A stretch of 64,000 nucleotides of DNA from UKL13-2 sp038236905. GTDB lineage: Bacteria > Pseudomonadota > Gammaproteobacteria > Burkholderiales > Usitatibacteraceae. Under the pieces are notes generated by a model. That model was not told where the DNA came from and ran no database searches. It worked only from the letters and a program-made list of their open reading frames with translations. This document shows positions 43,359 through 52,178 of this stretch, one piece after another (position 1 is the first letter of the stretch; each line of letters begins with the position of its first letter). The translations under genes and the position numbers were made by a program. The DNA is taken from contig JBBRZG010000001.1 of assembly GCA_038236905.1 (NCBI GenBank), forward strand, positions 28,599 to 92,598. The letters run 5' to 3'.

Positions 43359-44129
43359 TTACAACATCAGCCCGTAGTAAACCGCTGTGTCGTATTCAAA
43401 TGTGACGGCGCCATTTTGCTGGTGTGCCGCAAAAATTTCTTTCGCTTGTTTAACCATCGGTGCGTAGTTGGTCTCGTTGGGCGTGGGCATATAACTTGAT
43501 GAATGAATTCTTCCCAACAGGCCATCGAGATTGAAGCGCTGATGGTTATCGAATTGCGCTTTGTGAAACTCGCCGCCGAAAAATGGCCTGAGTACCGATT
43601 TCTTCTGCGCGTGCTCGTGGTTTATTTCTTGGTAGTCGGTGCCAAATTTGGCGACGAGCTTTTCATAGTCGCGCAGGAATTGTGTTGAGTCCGTTCGTCG
43701 CACATTCCACACCAGCACCGCAAATCCTTCCGGCTTCAGAATGCGGATAAATTCAGCGCGCGCTTTGGCGGGATCAAACCAATGAAACGCCTGGCCCGCC
43801 ACCGCAATATCCATTGCATGTGCGGGCAGCCGCGTCGCCTCTGCGGTGCCGTCCATGCTGGTAAATCGGCCAAATTCCGCCAAATATTGTTCACCCGCAA
43901 AACGCATTTCCCGGTTTGGCTCGATGCCAATGACGGGGTTGCCATTCTCCAGAAAAATCTTCGCAAGCAACCCCGTGCCGGAGCCAATATCGGCGATCAC
44001 ACTCTCCGGCGTAAGATCACATTTCGCGGCGAGAAGATCAATAATTTCGAGCGGGTAAAGGGGCCGAAATTTCGCATAATCTTCGGCGCGGTTTGAGAAG
44101 CGGGTAGTGGATTGGTGGTGGTTCAACAT
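43359..44129 (-). CDS. Class I SAM-dependent methyltransferase
   Basis: A 256-residue small-molecule-type methyltransferase (Methyltransf_11-like). It starts MLNHHQSTTRFSNRAEDYAKFRPLYP, has the SAM loop IADIGSGTGLLAKIFLENG, IGIEPN and the post-II segment GQAFHWFDPAKARAEFIRILKPEGF. The substrate is unknown. ATG 44129 is chosen because GGA lies about eight bases upstream; ATG 44138 is the alternative. It follows the acyl-CoA dehydrogenase gene by 21 bases on the same strand. Confidence 0.85.
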   Translation of the reverse strand: MLNHHQSTTRFSNRAEDYAKFRPLYPLEIIDLLAAKCDLTPESVIADIGSGTGLLAKIFLENGNPVIGIEPNREMRFAGEQYLAEFGRFTSMDGTAEATRLPAHAMDIAVAGQAFHWFDPAKARAEFIRILKPEGFAVLVWNVRRTDSTQFLRDYEKLVAKFGTDYQEINHEHAQKKSVLRPFFGGEFHKAQFDNHQRFNLDGLLGRIHSSSYMPTPNETNYAPMVKQAKEIFAAHQQNGAVTFEYDTAVYYGLML

Positions 44130-44150
44130 AAAGATCATTCCAAGAAAAAA

Positions 44151-45974
44151 CTAAAACCAGGCGTCTTTCATATCGAGCGTGGTGCTGTCCAACGATTGCA
44201 GCAAGTCGATCATTGCGGATACTTTCGGCAGTTCCCAAAGGTAGAAAAATTTGCAGGCCTGCCATTTGCCATGATAAAAATCCGCGTCGGCGTCGGTGTA
44301 GCGTCGCGCGGCGGCCAAGGCTTGCTCCAACCAAATCCATGCCATCACCACGTGGCCAAACGCTTCAAGATAGGTTGTCGCATTGGCCAGCGTTTTGTTC
44401 ACGTCACCGCTACGATGCAGCGCTTCAGTGACCAGCATCAGCCGCTCAAAAACCGTTTGCAAACTCACGCCAAAATTGCGGATGTCAATGCGCTCCACCG
44501 CCAACGCCTGCGCAACTGTTTTGTCAATCGCTTTCGCCAATAGTTTGAGTGCCGCCCCCTGCTGCATGACGACTTTGCGGCCCAACAAATCGAGGCCTTG
44601 AATACCGTGCGTGCCTTCGTGAATGGCGTTGAGCCGGTTGTCGCGATAGAACTGCTCAACGTTGTAGTCGCGGGTGTAGCCGTAGCCGCCATGCACCTGA
44701 ATCGCCAGGCTGTTCGCTTCCAAACACCATTGCGAGGGCCAGCTTTTCGCAATCGGCGTAAGAATGTCGAGCAATAACGTTGCCTCGCGTCGCGCCACTT
44801 CATCCGTCGATGTTTTCTCTTCATCGATCAATCTTGCGCAATACAGATTCAGCGCCAGCGCGCCTTCAACATAGCTTTTTTGCGCGAGCAGCATGCGGCG
44901 CACATCGGTATGCTCGATGATGGCTATCTGCGGTGAATCGGGATTTTTTGCCGAGGGTGAACGGCCTTGCGGGCGTACGCGCGCATAGTCCAGCGCATGC
45001 AGGTAACCCGTATAGCCGAGCATGGTCGCGCCGAGACCGACGCCGATACGCGCTTCATTCATCATCGTAAACATACATCTCAAGCCCTGGTGCGGCTCTC
45101 CAACCAAAAAACCGACAGCACCCGCGCTGTTGCTGGGCTTGAAGTTTCCCTCGCCAAAATTAAGCATGCAATTGGTCGTGCCGCGATAACCCATTTTATG
45201 GTTAAGTCCGGCCAGTGCAATATCGTTTCGTTCGCCCAAACTACCATCGGCATTGACCAATTTTTTGGGGACGATGAAAAGCGAAATTCCTTTTACGCCC
45301 GACAATGTTTTGCCGTCAGACCCGACAATTTTGGCGAGCACCAGATGAACGATGTTGTCAGCAAGATCGTGCTCACCGGCGGAAATCCACATCTTGTTTC
45401 CAAACAATCGATAGCTCCCATCTGCCTGCAATTCAGCGCGGGTTTTTATATCGGCGAGTGACGATCCCGCCTGCGGCTCGGACAAGCACATCGTGCCCAG
45501 AAAACGTCCATTCAGCAGCGGCCGAACATAGGTGTTGATCTGCTCCGGGCTGGCGTGGGCGAGCAGCAAATTTGCATTGCCAATAGTTAAAAACGGATAG
45601 GCGGCGGTAGCCACGTTGGCCGCCATGAAATACGCCATACACGCATTCGTCACGGTTGCCGGGAGCTGCATGCCCCCGAGCTCGGCATCATGCTGGGCGG
45701 CCATTAAACCCGCCGCGCTGAACGCCTCGATCGCGATCTTTATTTCGGCAATGAGATGAACCCGGGCACCATCAAATGTGGGCTCATTGGCGTCACTCTT
45801 TTTATTGTGCGGCGCGAAATAATCCGCTGAGATTTTTTCAGCAATATCGAGCGCCGCATCGAAAGTTTCGCGCGAATGGTCGGCGAAGCGCTCACGCGTG
45901 GTCAGCGCATCGACGCCCAACCATTCATAGAGCAAGAAATTCAGCTCGCGACGCGGTAATTGCAGGCTGGTCAT
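44151..45974 (-). CDS. Acyl-CoA dehydrogenase with C-terminal extension
   Basis: A 607-residue flavoprotein that introduces the alpha-beta double bond into acyl-CoA. Domains in order: N-terminal helical region (about 35-155), beta-barrel with CLSEPQAGSSLADIKTRAELQADGSYRLFGNKMWISAG, FAD/acyl helical domain (GLRCMFTMMNEARIGVGLGATMLGY), then the extra C-terminal acyl-CoA dehydrogenase domain. Catalytic Glu is in AIHEGTHGIQGLDLLGRK. This size is characteristic of the DmdC/FadE-like C-terminally extended group. ATG 45974 is preceded by GAGGGTTCCCGT. It follows the SDR gene by 28 bases, so the two may act together in lipid metabolism. Confidence 0.92.
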   Translation of the reverse strand: MTSLQLPRRELNFLLYEWLGVDALTTRERFADHSRETFDAALDIAEKISADYFAPHNKKSDANEPTFDGARVHLIAEIKIAIEAFSAAGLMAAQHDAELGGMQLPATVTNACMAYFMAANVATAAYPFLTIGNANLLLAHASPEQINTYVRPLLNGRFLGTMCLSEPQAGSSLADIKTRAELQADGSYRLFGNKMWISAGEHDLADNIVHLVLAKIVGSDGKTLSGVKGISLFIVPKKLVNADGSLGERNDIALAGLNHKMGYRGTTNCMLNFGEGNFKPSNSAGAVGFLVGEPHQGLRCMFTMMNEARIGVGLGATMLGYTGYLHALDYARVRPQGRSPSAKNPDSPQIAIIEHTDVRRMLLAQKSYVEGALALNLYCARLIDEEKTSTDEVARREATLLLDILTPIAKSWPSQWCLEANSLAIQVHGGYGYTRDYNVEQFYRDNRLNAIHEGTHGIQGLDLLGRKVVMQQGAALKLLAKAIDKTVAQALAVERIDIRNFGVSLQTVFERLMLVTEALHRSGDVNKTLANATTYLEAFGHVVMAWIWLEQALAAARRYTDADADFYHGKWQACKFFYLWELPKVSAMIDLLQSLDSTTLDMKDAWF

Positions 45975-46002
45975 ACGGGAACCCTCAATGGTGGCCGCGG
46001 CG

Positions 46003-46785
46003 CTATCTTGGTTTGCGCGGCATGTGGCTGAATACGCGGTCGTACAGCCAGTTGGGAACGAGCCGCAGGACGCGCGCGGCAATACCCATATTCCACGGAA
46101 TGACAGTGAAGCTGGTGTTGCGCTGAATGGCGCGGGCAAAGCGGGCGGCAGCATCGTCAGCGTCAATCAGAAATGGCATTTTGAAGGTGTTTACGGCAGT
46201 CATGGGGGTGCGAATGTAGCCGGGACAAATAGTAACCACGGATACCCCGCTGCCGCGCAGCTCAACCCGCAAACTTTCACAATAGCTAATCGCAGCCGCT
46301 TTTGAGGATGAGTACGCGCTGCTGCCAGGAATACCGCGAAATCCGGCGACGCTCGCGATTCCCACCAGCGTGCCGTGCTTGGCGTGCTGCATGGCACCTA
46401 AAAACGCATGAAAGGTATTGACCGTGCCCATCACGTTGATGTCAAAAACTTCCTGAAATGCGGTCAGGTCGTCTTCGATTTCAGTCAGCGTACCGCGCGA
46501 GACACCGGCATTCGCGACCACGATATCAGGGGTGCCGGATTGGATGATGAAATCGCCGGCGGCGTTTTTTAAGGCTTCACGATCGCGAACATCAAGCGCA
46601 TAAATCCGGGGCTTGGGCGCACCCAGCGCGACGACTTCGCTTTGCAGCCGTATTAGGAGATCAGACCGACGCGCAATCAAGCCAAGCTGTGCGCCTGATT
46701 TGGCGTAATGCTTTGCCAGCGCCTCGCCGATACCGCTGGAGGCACCGGTGATGACGACATTCTGGTTTTTGTTTTGAGTCGCCAT
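46003..46785 (-). CDS. Short-chain dehydrogenase/reductase
   Basis: A 260-residue classical SDR. The cofactor motif is TGASSGIGEAL, the structural motif is VVANAG, and the catalytic Ser-Tyr-Lys are in GIASVAGFRG and SSAYSSSKAAA. The Arg residues following the first strand (ARRSDLL) suggest NADPH preference. The substrate is unknown. It lies 110 bases after the first dsbA gene and upstream of the acyl-CoA dehydrogenase gene on the same strand; the argS/SPOR/dsbA/SDR order is usual for betaproteobacteria. Confidence 0.9.
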   Translation of the reverse strand: MATQNKNQNVVITGASSGIGEALAKHYAKSGAQLGLIARRSDLLIRLQSEVVALGAPKPRIYALDVRDREALKNAAGDFIIQSGTPDIVVANAGVSRGTLTEIEDDLTAFQEVFDINVMGTVNTFHAFLGAMQHAKHGTLVGIASVAGFRGIPGSSAYSSSKAAAISYCESLRVELRGSGVSVVTICPGYIRTPMTAVNTFKMPFLIDADDAAARFARAIQRNTSFTVIPWNMGIAARVLRLVPNWLYDRVFSHMPRKPR

Positions 46786-46895
46786 ACGTGCGGAATTTCC
46801 AACGTGCGGGGCTAAAGGGTTTTCGGTCCGGCTGGTGATCCGGCTTTCGGTCCGGCGGCTGACTTCTCAACCGGACAATAGGGTAGTCGTGGCGC

Positions 46896-47603
46896 TTACT
46901 TTTTTTCTGTCGCAGCGAGCGTTTTATTCGCGGCACGCGCGCTGGTAATTAGCTGATCCACATTGACAAACAACTGATCCTGGCCGGATGAACCGCCTGG
47001 CACTTGCGCTGCATATCGTCCATTCACCACCATCATCGGCACCGAGCTGATCATATAGTCGATGGACATTTTTTTCGCGCGCGCAATTTTGTTTTGGATT
47101 GAAAACGATTTTTGCACTTCGGCGTAATGTTTCAGATCGACGCCGTGCTTTTCAAGCCAGGTATTTAATGTCGCCGGATTGCCCAAAATAACGTTCTCCA
47201 CATTGGCTGCATCAAATATTTTTTGACGTAGTTTCTCTTGAAGCCCCATCGCCTCCAGCGTGTAGAACAACGGCACGCTATCAATCCCTCGAATCGGATT
47301 CAAAGCGGGAACGCGCTTTAGTTTCACATCGGCCGGTAATTTCTTTGCCCATGTTTCGATTTTTGGTTCCAGCGCGGCGCAATGCGGACAACCATACGCA
47401 AAAAACTCCAGCACTTCAATCTTGCCGTCGTTCTCCACCGGCCGGGCGGGATTGAGTGTGGCCACATTTGGGTTGTTTTGCAATTGAGCCGGCAACTGTG
47501 CAATGGCGGCGGGGGTCGCCAGCAATGCGACCGATGCACTTAATGCGATCGCAGCTACGAAAGTCGGCATAAAAAGGGATTTAACCCGCGCTGAATTTAA
47601 CAT
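46896..47603 (-). CDS. dsbA: Periplasmic thiol:disulfide oxidoreductase DsbA (CPHC paralogue)
   Basis: A 235-residue exported DsbA. Signal peptide about 1-35 (AAIALSASVALLATPAAIA), active site CPHC in AYGCPHCAALEP, helical insertion with LFYTLEAMGLQEKLRQKIFDAANVENVI, and the cis-Pro loop SVPMMVVNG. It oxidises cysteines of newly exported proteins in the periplasm, being reoxidised by DsbB, whose gene is not in the window. The neighbouring gene at 47670-48362 encodes a close paralogue in the same orientation. The CPHC centre indicates a strongly oxidising enzyme. Confidence 0.93.
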   Translation of the reverse strand: MLNSARVKSLFMPTFVAAIALSASVALLATPAAIAQLPAQLQNNPNVATLNPARPVENDGKIEVLEFFAYGCPHCAALEPKIETWAKKLPADVKLKRVPALNPIRGIDSVPLFYTLEAMGLQEKLRQKIFDAANVENVILGNPATLNTWLEKHGVDLKHYAEVQKSFSIQNKIARAKKMSIDYMISSVPMMVVNGRYAAQVPGGSSGQDQLFVNVDQLITSARAANKTLAATEKK

Positions 47604-47669
47604 TACGCACTTTCCAAAATCGTAATTTCTAGGCCGAATTTCTAACTGAATAACAGTTCGCGTACGCCG

Positions 47670-48362
47670 TTACTTTTTCATAACCGCAGGAGCTGCAGAT
47701 CCTTTATTCGCCACCCGGACTTCCGCAATAAGCTGATCAATATTGGCAAAAAGTTTGTCTGGGCCAGCCGTTTGCTGAACGGAGAAACGGCCATTTACGA
47801 TCAGCGTTGGCGTGGCCTGAATTTTGTAATCCTCGGTCATTTTTTTAGCGCGCGCAATTTTGTTTTGAACAGAAAAAGACTTTTGCACTTGTTCAAACTT
47901 TTTAGTATCTACGCCCTGCTTTTCGAGCCAACTATTCAGGGTCGCGGGATTGCCCAAAATCACGTTTTCTACATTGGCAGCGTCAAATATTTTCTGATGC
48001 AGCTTCTCTTGCAAGCCCATGGCTTCGAGAGTGTAAAAAAGTGGAATGCTGTCGATACTGCGCGACGCAAACGCAACTGGAACGCGCTTTAATTTCACAT
48101 CGGCTGGTAATTTTTTGGCCCAAGCCTCCAGCCGTGGCTCAAGATTGGCGCAATGTATGCAACCATAGCCAAAAAACTCAAGGACTTCGACTTTGCCGTC
48201 GTTCTCGACAACTTGGGGTGGGTTCAGTGTTATGACGTCGCGGGCGCCGCCCGACGGTGGCTGGGGTTGTGCAAACGCTGTCGCTGCGAAGCCCATTGAG
48301 GTGGCCACGGTAGCCATAACAAATAGTGATTTGATGCCGTTTATCCATTTCGCGCTTAACAT
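47670..48362 (-). CDS. DsbA paralogue with CIHC active site
   Basis: A 230-residue exported DsbA-family protein. Signal peptide about 1-31 (LFVMATVATSMGFAATAFA), active site CIHC in GYGCIHCANLEP, helical insertion nearly identical to the neighbour's (DSIPLFYTLEAMGLQEKL, KIFDAANVENVILGNPATLN) and cis-Pro loop ATPTLIVNG, which is closer to classical DsbA than the SVPMM of the downstream copy. The dipeptide between the cysteines tunes redox potential in this family, so replacing Pro by Ile should change it. AGGACTCAGAAA precedes the start. The pair arose by tandem duplication in the argS-SPOR-dsbA locus. Confidence 0.9.
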   Translation of the reverse strand: MLSAKWINGIKSLFVMATVATSMGFAATAFAQPQPPSGGARDVITLNPPQVVENDGKVEVLEFFGYGCIHCANLEPRLEAWAKKLPADVKLKRVPVAFASRSIDSIPLFYTLEAMGLQEKLHQKIFDAANVENVILGNPATLNSWLEKQGVDTKKFEQVQKSFSVQNKIARAKKMTEDYKIQATPTLIVNGRFSVQQTAGPDKLFANIDQLIAEVRVANKGSAAPAVMKK

Positions 48363-48403
48363 TTTCTGAGTCCTATCGTTGGGTGTGCATTAAATTTTTG
48401 AAA

Positions 48404-49102
48404 TTATTCGGCTTTTACCACGGCAGCGGATATGCCATTCTGGGACAACGCCGCTTTGATTCTGTTCACTTCATCCAGACTGCGATACGGACCAAGTCGC
48501 ACCCGGTATAACGTGCCCTTGTCCGGCAAGTTGACCGAGCGCACATTCGCCTCCATTCCCGCAAAGGCAATTTTCGCTTTCAAATTCTCGGCATCAGACT
48601 CGCTCTGGAATGCGCCGGCCTGTAATAAATAATTATCTTTCGTAGCAGGCTTGGCGGCGTCTTTGCCAGAGTTAGTGGCATTCGCATCCGCGTCAGCACT
48701 TTTCGTAGCGGGGCTTGGTACCAGTGCGGATTTGGGTGGTGCTTCTGGCTTGACCGTATTTTTTTTCGTCAGATCATCGGCACTTTTACCTGCTTTGTCA
48801 CCTGGCAATATTTGGTAGAAATCAAACCGCGGCTTATCAGCGTTTTCTTTAGCCACGCCTGCGCTGGTGGTCGGGGTCGGCTGAGCCACTTCGCCCTTTG
48901 CTGTCTCAGCGCGCGCGGGTTTGGTGGGCAATAGATCGACTGACTTGGTCTTTTCTACAAATGGCGTGGCATTACGATTCAGCCAAATCGCGAATGCCAG
49001 CGCCAACAAAACACCCGCGAGCAACCCGATCACGATGCCGGTAATCATCGGCGTCATGATCGATTTTTTGCTCCCTGGGTTTGATCGATAATTGCTGCTC
49101 AC
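48404..49102 (-). CDS. SPOR-domain membrane protein
   Basis: A 232-residue bitopic protein: short cytosolic N-terminus, one TM helix (about 17-43, MITGIVIGLLAGVLLALAFAIWLN), an Ala/Lys/Thr-rich linker and a C-terminal SPOR domain (about 158-232, YLLQAGAFQSESDAENLKAKIAFAGM and YRVRLGPYRSLDEVNRIKAAL), which binds denuded peptidoglycan at the division site. The GTG start shares one base with the argS stop (TAGTG), and GGAG lies upstream, so the gene is translationally coupled to argS. It is upstream of the dsbA pair. Confidence 0.9.
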   Translation of the reverse strand: MSSNYRSNPGSKKSIMTPMITGIVIGLLAGVLLALAFAIWLNRNATPFVEKTKSVDLLPTKPARAETAKGEVAQPTPTTSAGVAKENADKPRFDFYQILPGDKAGKSADDLTKKNTVKPEAPPKSALVPSPATKSADADANATNSGKDAAKPATKDNYLLQAGAFQSESDAENLKAKIAFAGMEANVRSVNLPDKGTLYRVRLGPYRSLDEVNRIKAALSQNGISAAVVKAE

Positions 49103-50769
49103 TACATTTTCTCCGGCGCAGACACGCCCAGCACAGTCAGGCCGTTTTTCAGCACTTGAGCGGTGGCTAAGATGAGTGACAATCGGGCAAGCTTCAATTT
49201 TTCGTCATCCAGCAAGAATCGTTCTGCATTGTAATAGGTGTGCAGTTTTGCCGCTAGGTCGGCTAAATAAACAGCCACAATATGCGGGGCTAATTCGGCT
49301 GTAGCGTGCCGCAGCGCTTCAGGAAAATCCGCAAGCGTGCGCATCAAATCGGATTCGTATTTGCTGGTGAGCGGGGCGTGGTCGGCAGTCTTAAGCGATG
49401 ACACATCACCGCCCCATTGCGCGAGCACACTGCAAATCCGCGCATGCGCATACTGCACGTAGTACACGGGATTTTCTTCCGATTTGGAGCGGGCCAAATC
49501 GATATCAAAAGTGAGCTGCGAATCGGATTTACGCATGATAAAAAAGTAGCGCGTCGCATCGCGCCCAACTTCATCAATCAAATCGCGCAGCGTCACATAA
49601 TCGCCCGCACGCTTGGAAATTTTTACCTCTTCACCACCGCGCATCACGGTGATCATTTGATGCAATACATAGTCGGGATAACCCGCAGGCACACCCATTT
49701 GCATTGCCTGTAGGCCCGCGCGCACGCGCGCCAGCGAGCCATGATGATCTGCTCCCAGCTCGACAATCGCACGCGTGTAGCCGCGCTGCCATTTTGTGAC
49801 GTGATAGGCAACATCGGGCAAAAAATAGGTGAACGTACCGTCGGACTTGCGCATCACGCGATCTTTATCGTCACCATATTCGGTGCTCTTAAGCCACAGC
49901 GCACCATCTTGCTCGTAGGTTTTGCCATTCGCGATCAATTGCGCGACCGTTTTATCAACCAGCTTATCAGCGTAGAGCGATGACTCCAAATAATGCACAT
50001 CAAACTTTACGTCGAAGGCCTTAAGGTCAAGATCTTGCTCATGGCGCAAACAGGCCACGGCAAAGATACGCACCACATCCAAATCTTCACCGTGCTTATC
50101 TAGCGGCGCTTTTTCGGCATAGCGATCCGCGATTTCGCGAATATAGTCGCCGTGATAGCCGCCTTCTGGGAAGCTGCTCTCAACGCCTGCTTTTTCCCGA
50201 AGCCGCGCCTGCACAGACAGCGCCAAATTGTTGATCTGCGCGCCGGCATCGTTGTAGTAAAACTCGCGCGACACGTCCCAGCCCTGCCAATCGAGCAACC
50301 GCGATAAGGTATCGCCAATCGCGGCGGCACGTCCGTGGCCCACGTGCAGCGGGCCCGTGGGATTGGCTGAGACAAATTCGACCATCACTTTTTTATTCGC
50401 GCCATCTGTGGTGCGGCCAAATGATTCAGCGTTTTCGAAAATGCTGTCGATGACCCGCGTCTCTGCAGCGAGCGACAAACGAATATTAATAAATCCCGGT
50501 CCAGCAATCTCAGGTGTTTGCAGGAGTAAATCTGATGGCGCCAGTGCCGCCACCAGCGCCTCGGCAATTTCACGCGGCTTTTTGCCCAGCTTTTTAGCCA
50601 ACTGCAGCGCAGAATTCACCGCAAAATGGCCGTGATCGGGATTCTTCGGCTTTTCGATTTCGATTTTGAAATCATCTATAGCGAGCGCGGGAAACGCCGT
50701 GGCCAGTGCTTGCTGGAACAGCGCGGCAACAGCGCTTTTATTGTCGATGTAGGTGTGGGAGGCGGACAT
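49102..50769 (-). CDS. argS: Arginyl-tRNA synthetase
   Basis: A 555-residue class I synthetase that charges tRNA-Arg. The N-terminal Add-1 domain starts around FQQALATAFPALAIDDFKIEIEKPKNPDHGHFAVN; the HIGH-type motif is PTGPLHVGHGRAAAIGD, and the KMSKS-equivalent region is EVKISKRAGDYVTLRDL, the degenerate form normal for bacterial ArgRS. The anticodon-binding DALR domain closes the protein. ATG 50769 is selected; a GTG eight codons upstream is possible. It leads an operon with the SPOR and dsbA genes. Confidence 0.96.
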   Translation of the reverse strand: MSASHTYIDNKSAVAALFQQALATAFPALAIDDFKIEIEKPKNPDHGHFAVNSALQLAKKLGKKPREIAEALVAALAPSDLLLQTPEIAGPGFINIRLSLAAETRVIDSIFENAESFGRTTDGANKKVMVEFVSANPTGPLHVGHGRAAAIGDTLSRLLDWQGWDVSREFYYNDAGAQINNLALSVQARLREKAGVESSFPEGGYHGDYIREIADRYAEKAPLDKHGEDLDVVRIFAVACLRHEQDLDLKAFDVKFDVHYLESSLYADKLVDKTVAQLIANGKTYEQDGALWLKSTEYGDDKDRVMRKSDGTFTYFLPDVAYHVTKWQRGYTRAIVELGADHHGSLARVRAGLQAMQMGVPAGYPDYVLHQMITVMRGGEEVKISKRAGDYVTLRDLIDEVGRDATRYFFIMRKSDSQLTFDIDLARSKSEENPVYYVQYAHARICSVLAQWGGDVSSLKTADHAPLTSKYESDLMRTLADFPEALRHATAELAPHIVAVYLADLAAKLHTYYNAERFLLDDEKLKLARLSLILATAQVLKNGLTVLGVSAPEKM

Positions 50770-51063
50770 GGTTGTTTCGATTAAGTTAGGCACGCATTAT
50801 AGCGGCTCGTACTTTTTAAGGCCAACGAGCGGGCTAGGCAAGGTGTCAAATTACGTCAATCGCCTATGCGGCGCAAAAATAGCGCCAACCAAACAAACGG
50901 GGCGGCTAATGCCACCCCGTTCGCATACTAGCCTATAACATCGTCCGCCGCGCTGTCCGGATCGCCACTCAGATTCAGTTTGGCCGATGAATTCAGCCAA
51001 AATCATTGCGCGAACGATACGAATAATTACTTGAATTGCGGGTCAACGTTTAGCCGAAAAAAA
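50770..51063. other. Intergenic region upstream of argS
   Basis: A 294-base gap between the argS start and the end of the comEA-like gene. It should contain the argS promoter (minus strand) and the comEA 3' end. No clear promoter pair, terminator or small gene is visible. Confidence 0.4.
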
Positions 51064-51447
51064 CTACTTTTTCTTTTCTTCCATTTTGGCCTGCTTGGCG
51101 ATAATCATTTCCTTCACGCCGTCGTAGGTTTTTTGGTTCAAGATTTTCTTTTTCAACAAATCATCCTTGCCCGAATAACCAGTTTTACCGCGACCTTTAA
51201 TGATTTTTTCAGCATAAACGTCGCCAATGCCGGGCAATGCTTTTAATTCATCTTTGCTAGCTGAATTGATATCGAGTGGCTCTTTCTTCGCTTCTGTTTT
51301 AACAGCAGGGGCGGGCTCAGCTTTCGCGGCGGGCGCCATTGAGGCCGGCGTGGCAGGTGCAACTTTGGGGATTTCTGTTTTTTGTGCAAATGCAGCGCCC
51401 GCAAAGGCAAACAACGCGGCGGATAATAGTACTGTTAATTTTTTCAT
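51064..51447 (-). CDS. ComEA-like exported helix-hairpin-helix protein
   Basis: A 127-residue protein with signal peptide (about 1-21, LLSAALFAFAGAAFA), a Lys/Ala/Pro-rich linker (22-56) and a helix-hairpin-helix domain (about 57-115: DINSASKDELKALPGIGDVYAEKIIKGR) of the ComEA type, ending in a basic Lys tail. ComEA proteins bind incoming double-stranded DNA in the periplasm during natural transformation, in concert with type IV pili. GGAGG precedes the ATG. The type IV pilus genes at 57.7-62.7 kb are compatible with competence, but comEC is not in the window. Confidence 0.9.
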   Translation of the reverse strand: MKKLTVLLSAALFAFAGAAFAQKTEIPKVAPATPASMAPAAKAEPAPAVKTEAKKEPLDINSASKDELKALPGIGDVYAEKIIKGRGKTGYSGKDDLLKKKILNQKTYDGVKEMIIAKQAKMEEKKK

Positions 51448-51675
51448 TGTGATACCTCCATTGGTAACGTGATGATATTAAGAAATACGACGCGGCAACC
51501 ACTTCGAACATTCCGAATTTGCTGTCGAACAGAGAATACAACGCTTATGATTATGCAAGCGTTTACGCACAATTCAACTGGTTGGCAACAAAGTCACATC
51601 GACTAGTGCCTGCCTGATTTCAGCAATCTTGGCCAAACAGCATTAAACCACCCGCTATTTTTAGAAAGCAACGAG

Positions 51676-52083
51676 ATGATTTCGCATTTTTTTCTTGGCG
51701 TGAATTACTTTGACCGCGCCTTCAAGTTCTATTCGGCGATCATGAGTGAGTTAGAGTTGCAGCTAAAATTTTGTGAGCCCGAAAAGCCATGGGCGGCGTG
51801 GGTGGCGGCCAATGCGTCTCGTCCTCTGTTTTTAATCGGCAGACCTTTGGACGGCAAAATTGCAACATTCGGCAATGGCCAAATGATCGCCCTACTCGCG
51901 CCTGCGCGTGACGCAGTTGACCGCGCTCATGCACAAGCTCTGGTGCGCGGCGGACGATGCGAAGGACCGCCAGGCCTGCGGCCTGAATATCATGCGAATT
52001 ACTACGGGGCATATTTTCGGGATCCCGACGGAAATAAGCTTTGTGTTTGTTGCCACGACCCGGTTGTTGCGTCGTACCTTTAG
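51676..52083 (+). CDS. VOC-family (glyoxalase-like) protein
   Basis: A 135-residue vicinal-oxygen-chelate-fold protein. It begins with HFFLGVNYFDRAFKFYSAIMSELELQL, typical of the first beta-alpha-beta unit, and ends with YYGAYFRDPDGNKLCVCCHDP, the second metal-ligand region (the Asp/Gly of FRDPDGNK). The substrate is unknown; many such genes are misnamed glyoxalase. It converges with groEL across a strong bidirectional terminator. Confidence 0.85.
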   Translation: MISHFFLGVNYFDRAFKFYSAIMSELELQLKFCEPEKPWAAWVAANASRPLFLIGRPLDGKIATFGNGQMIALLAPARDAVDRAHAQALVRGGRCEGPPGLRPEYHANYYGAYFRDPDGNKLCVCCHDPVVASYL

Positions 52084-52089
52084 AAAAAA

Positions 52090-52115
52090 CAAAAGCCCGG
52101 TTCCCCGGGCTTTTG
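52090..52115. terminator. Bidirectional intrinsic terminator between VOC and groEL genes
   Basis: Perfect stem CAAAAGCCCGG / CCGGGCTTTTG with a four-base loop, flanked by A- and T-rich runs on both sides. It starts six bases after the VOC stop codon and 63 bases after the groEL stop on the other strand. Confidence 0.92.
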
Positions 52116-52178
52116 TTTTGAAGCATTTCGGTTTCGTGAAGTTAGACAAAAGTAGGTTTCCACTTTTGCCCAAACCAA

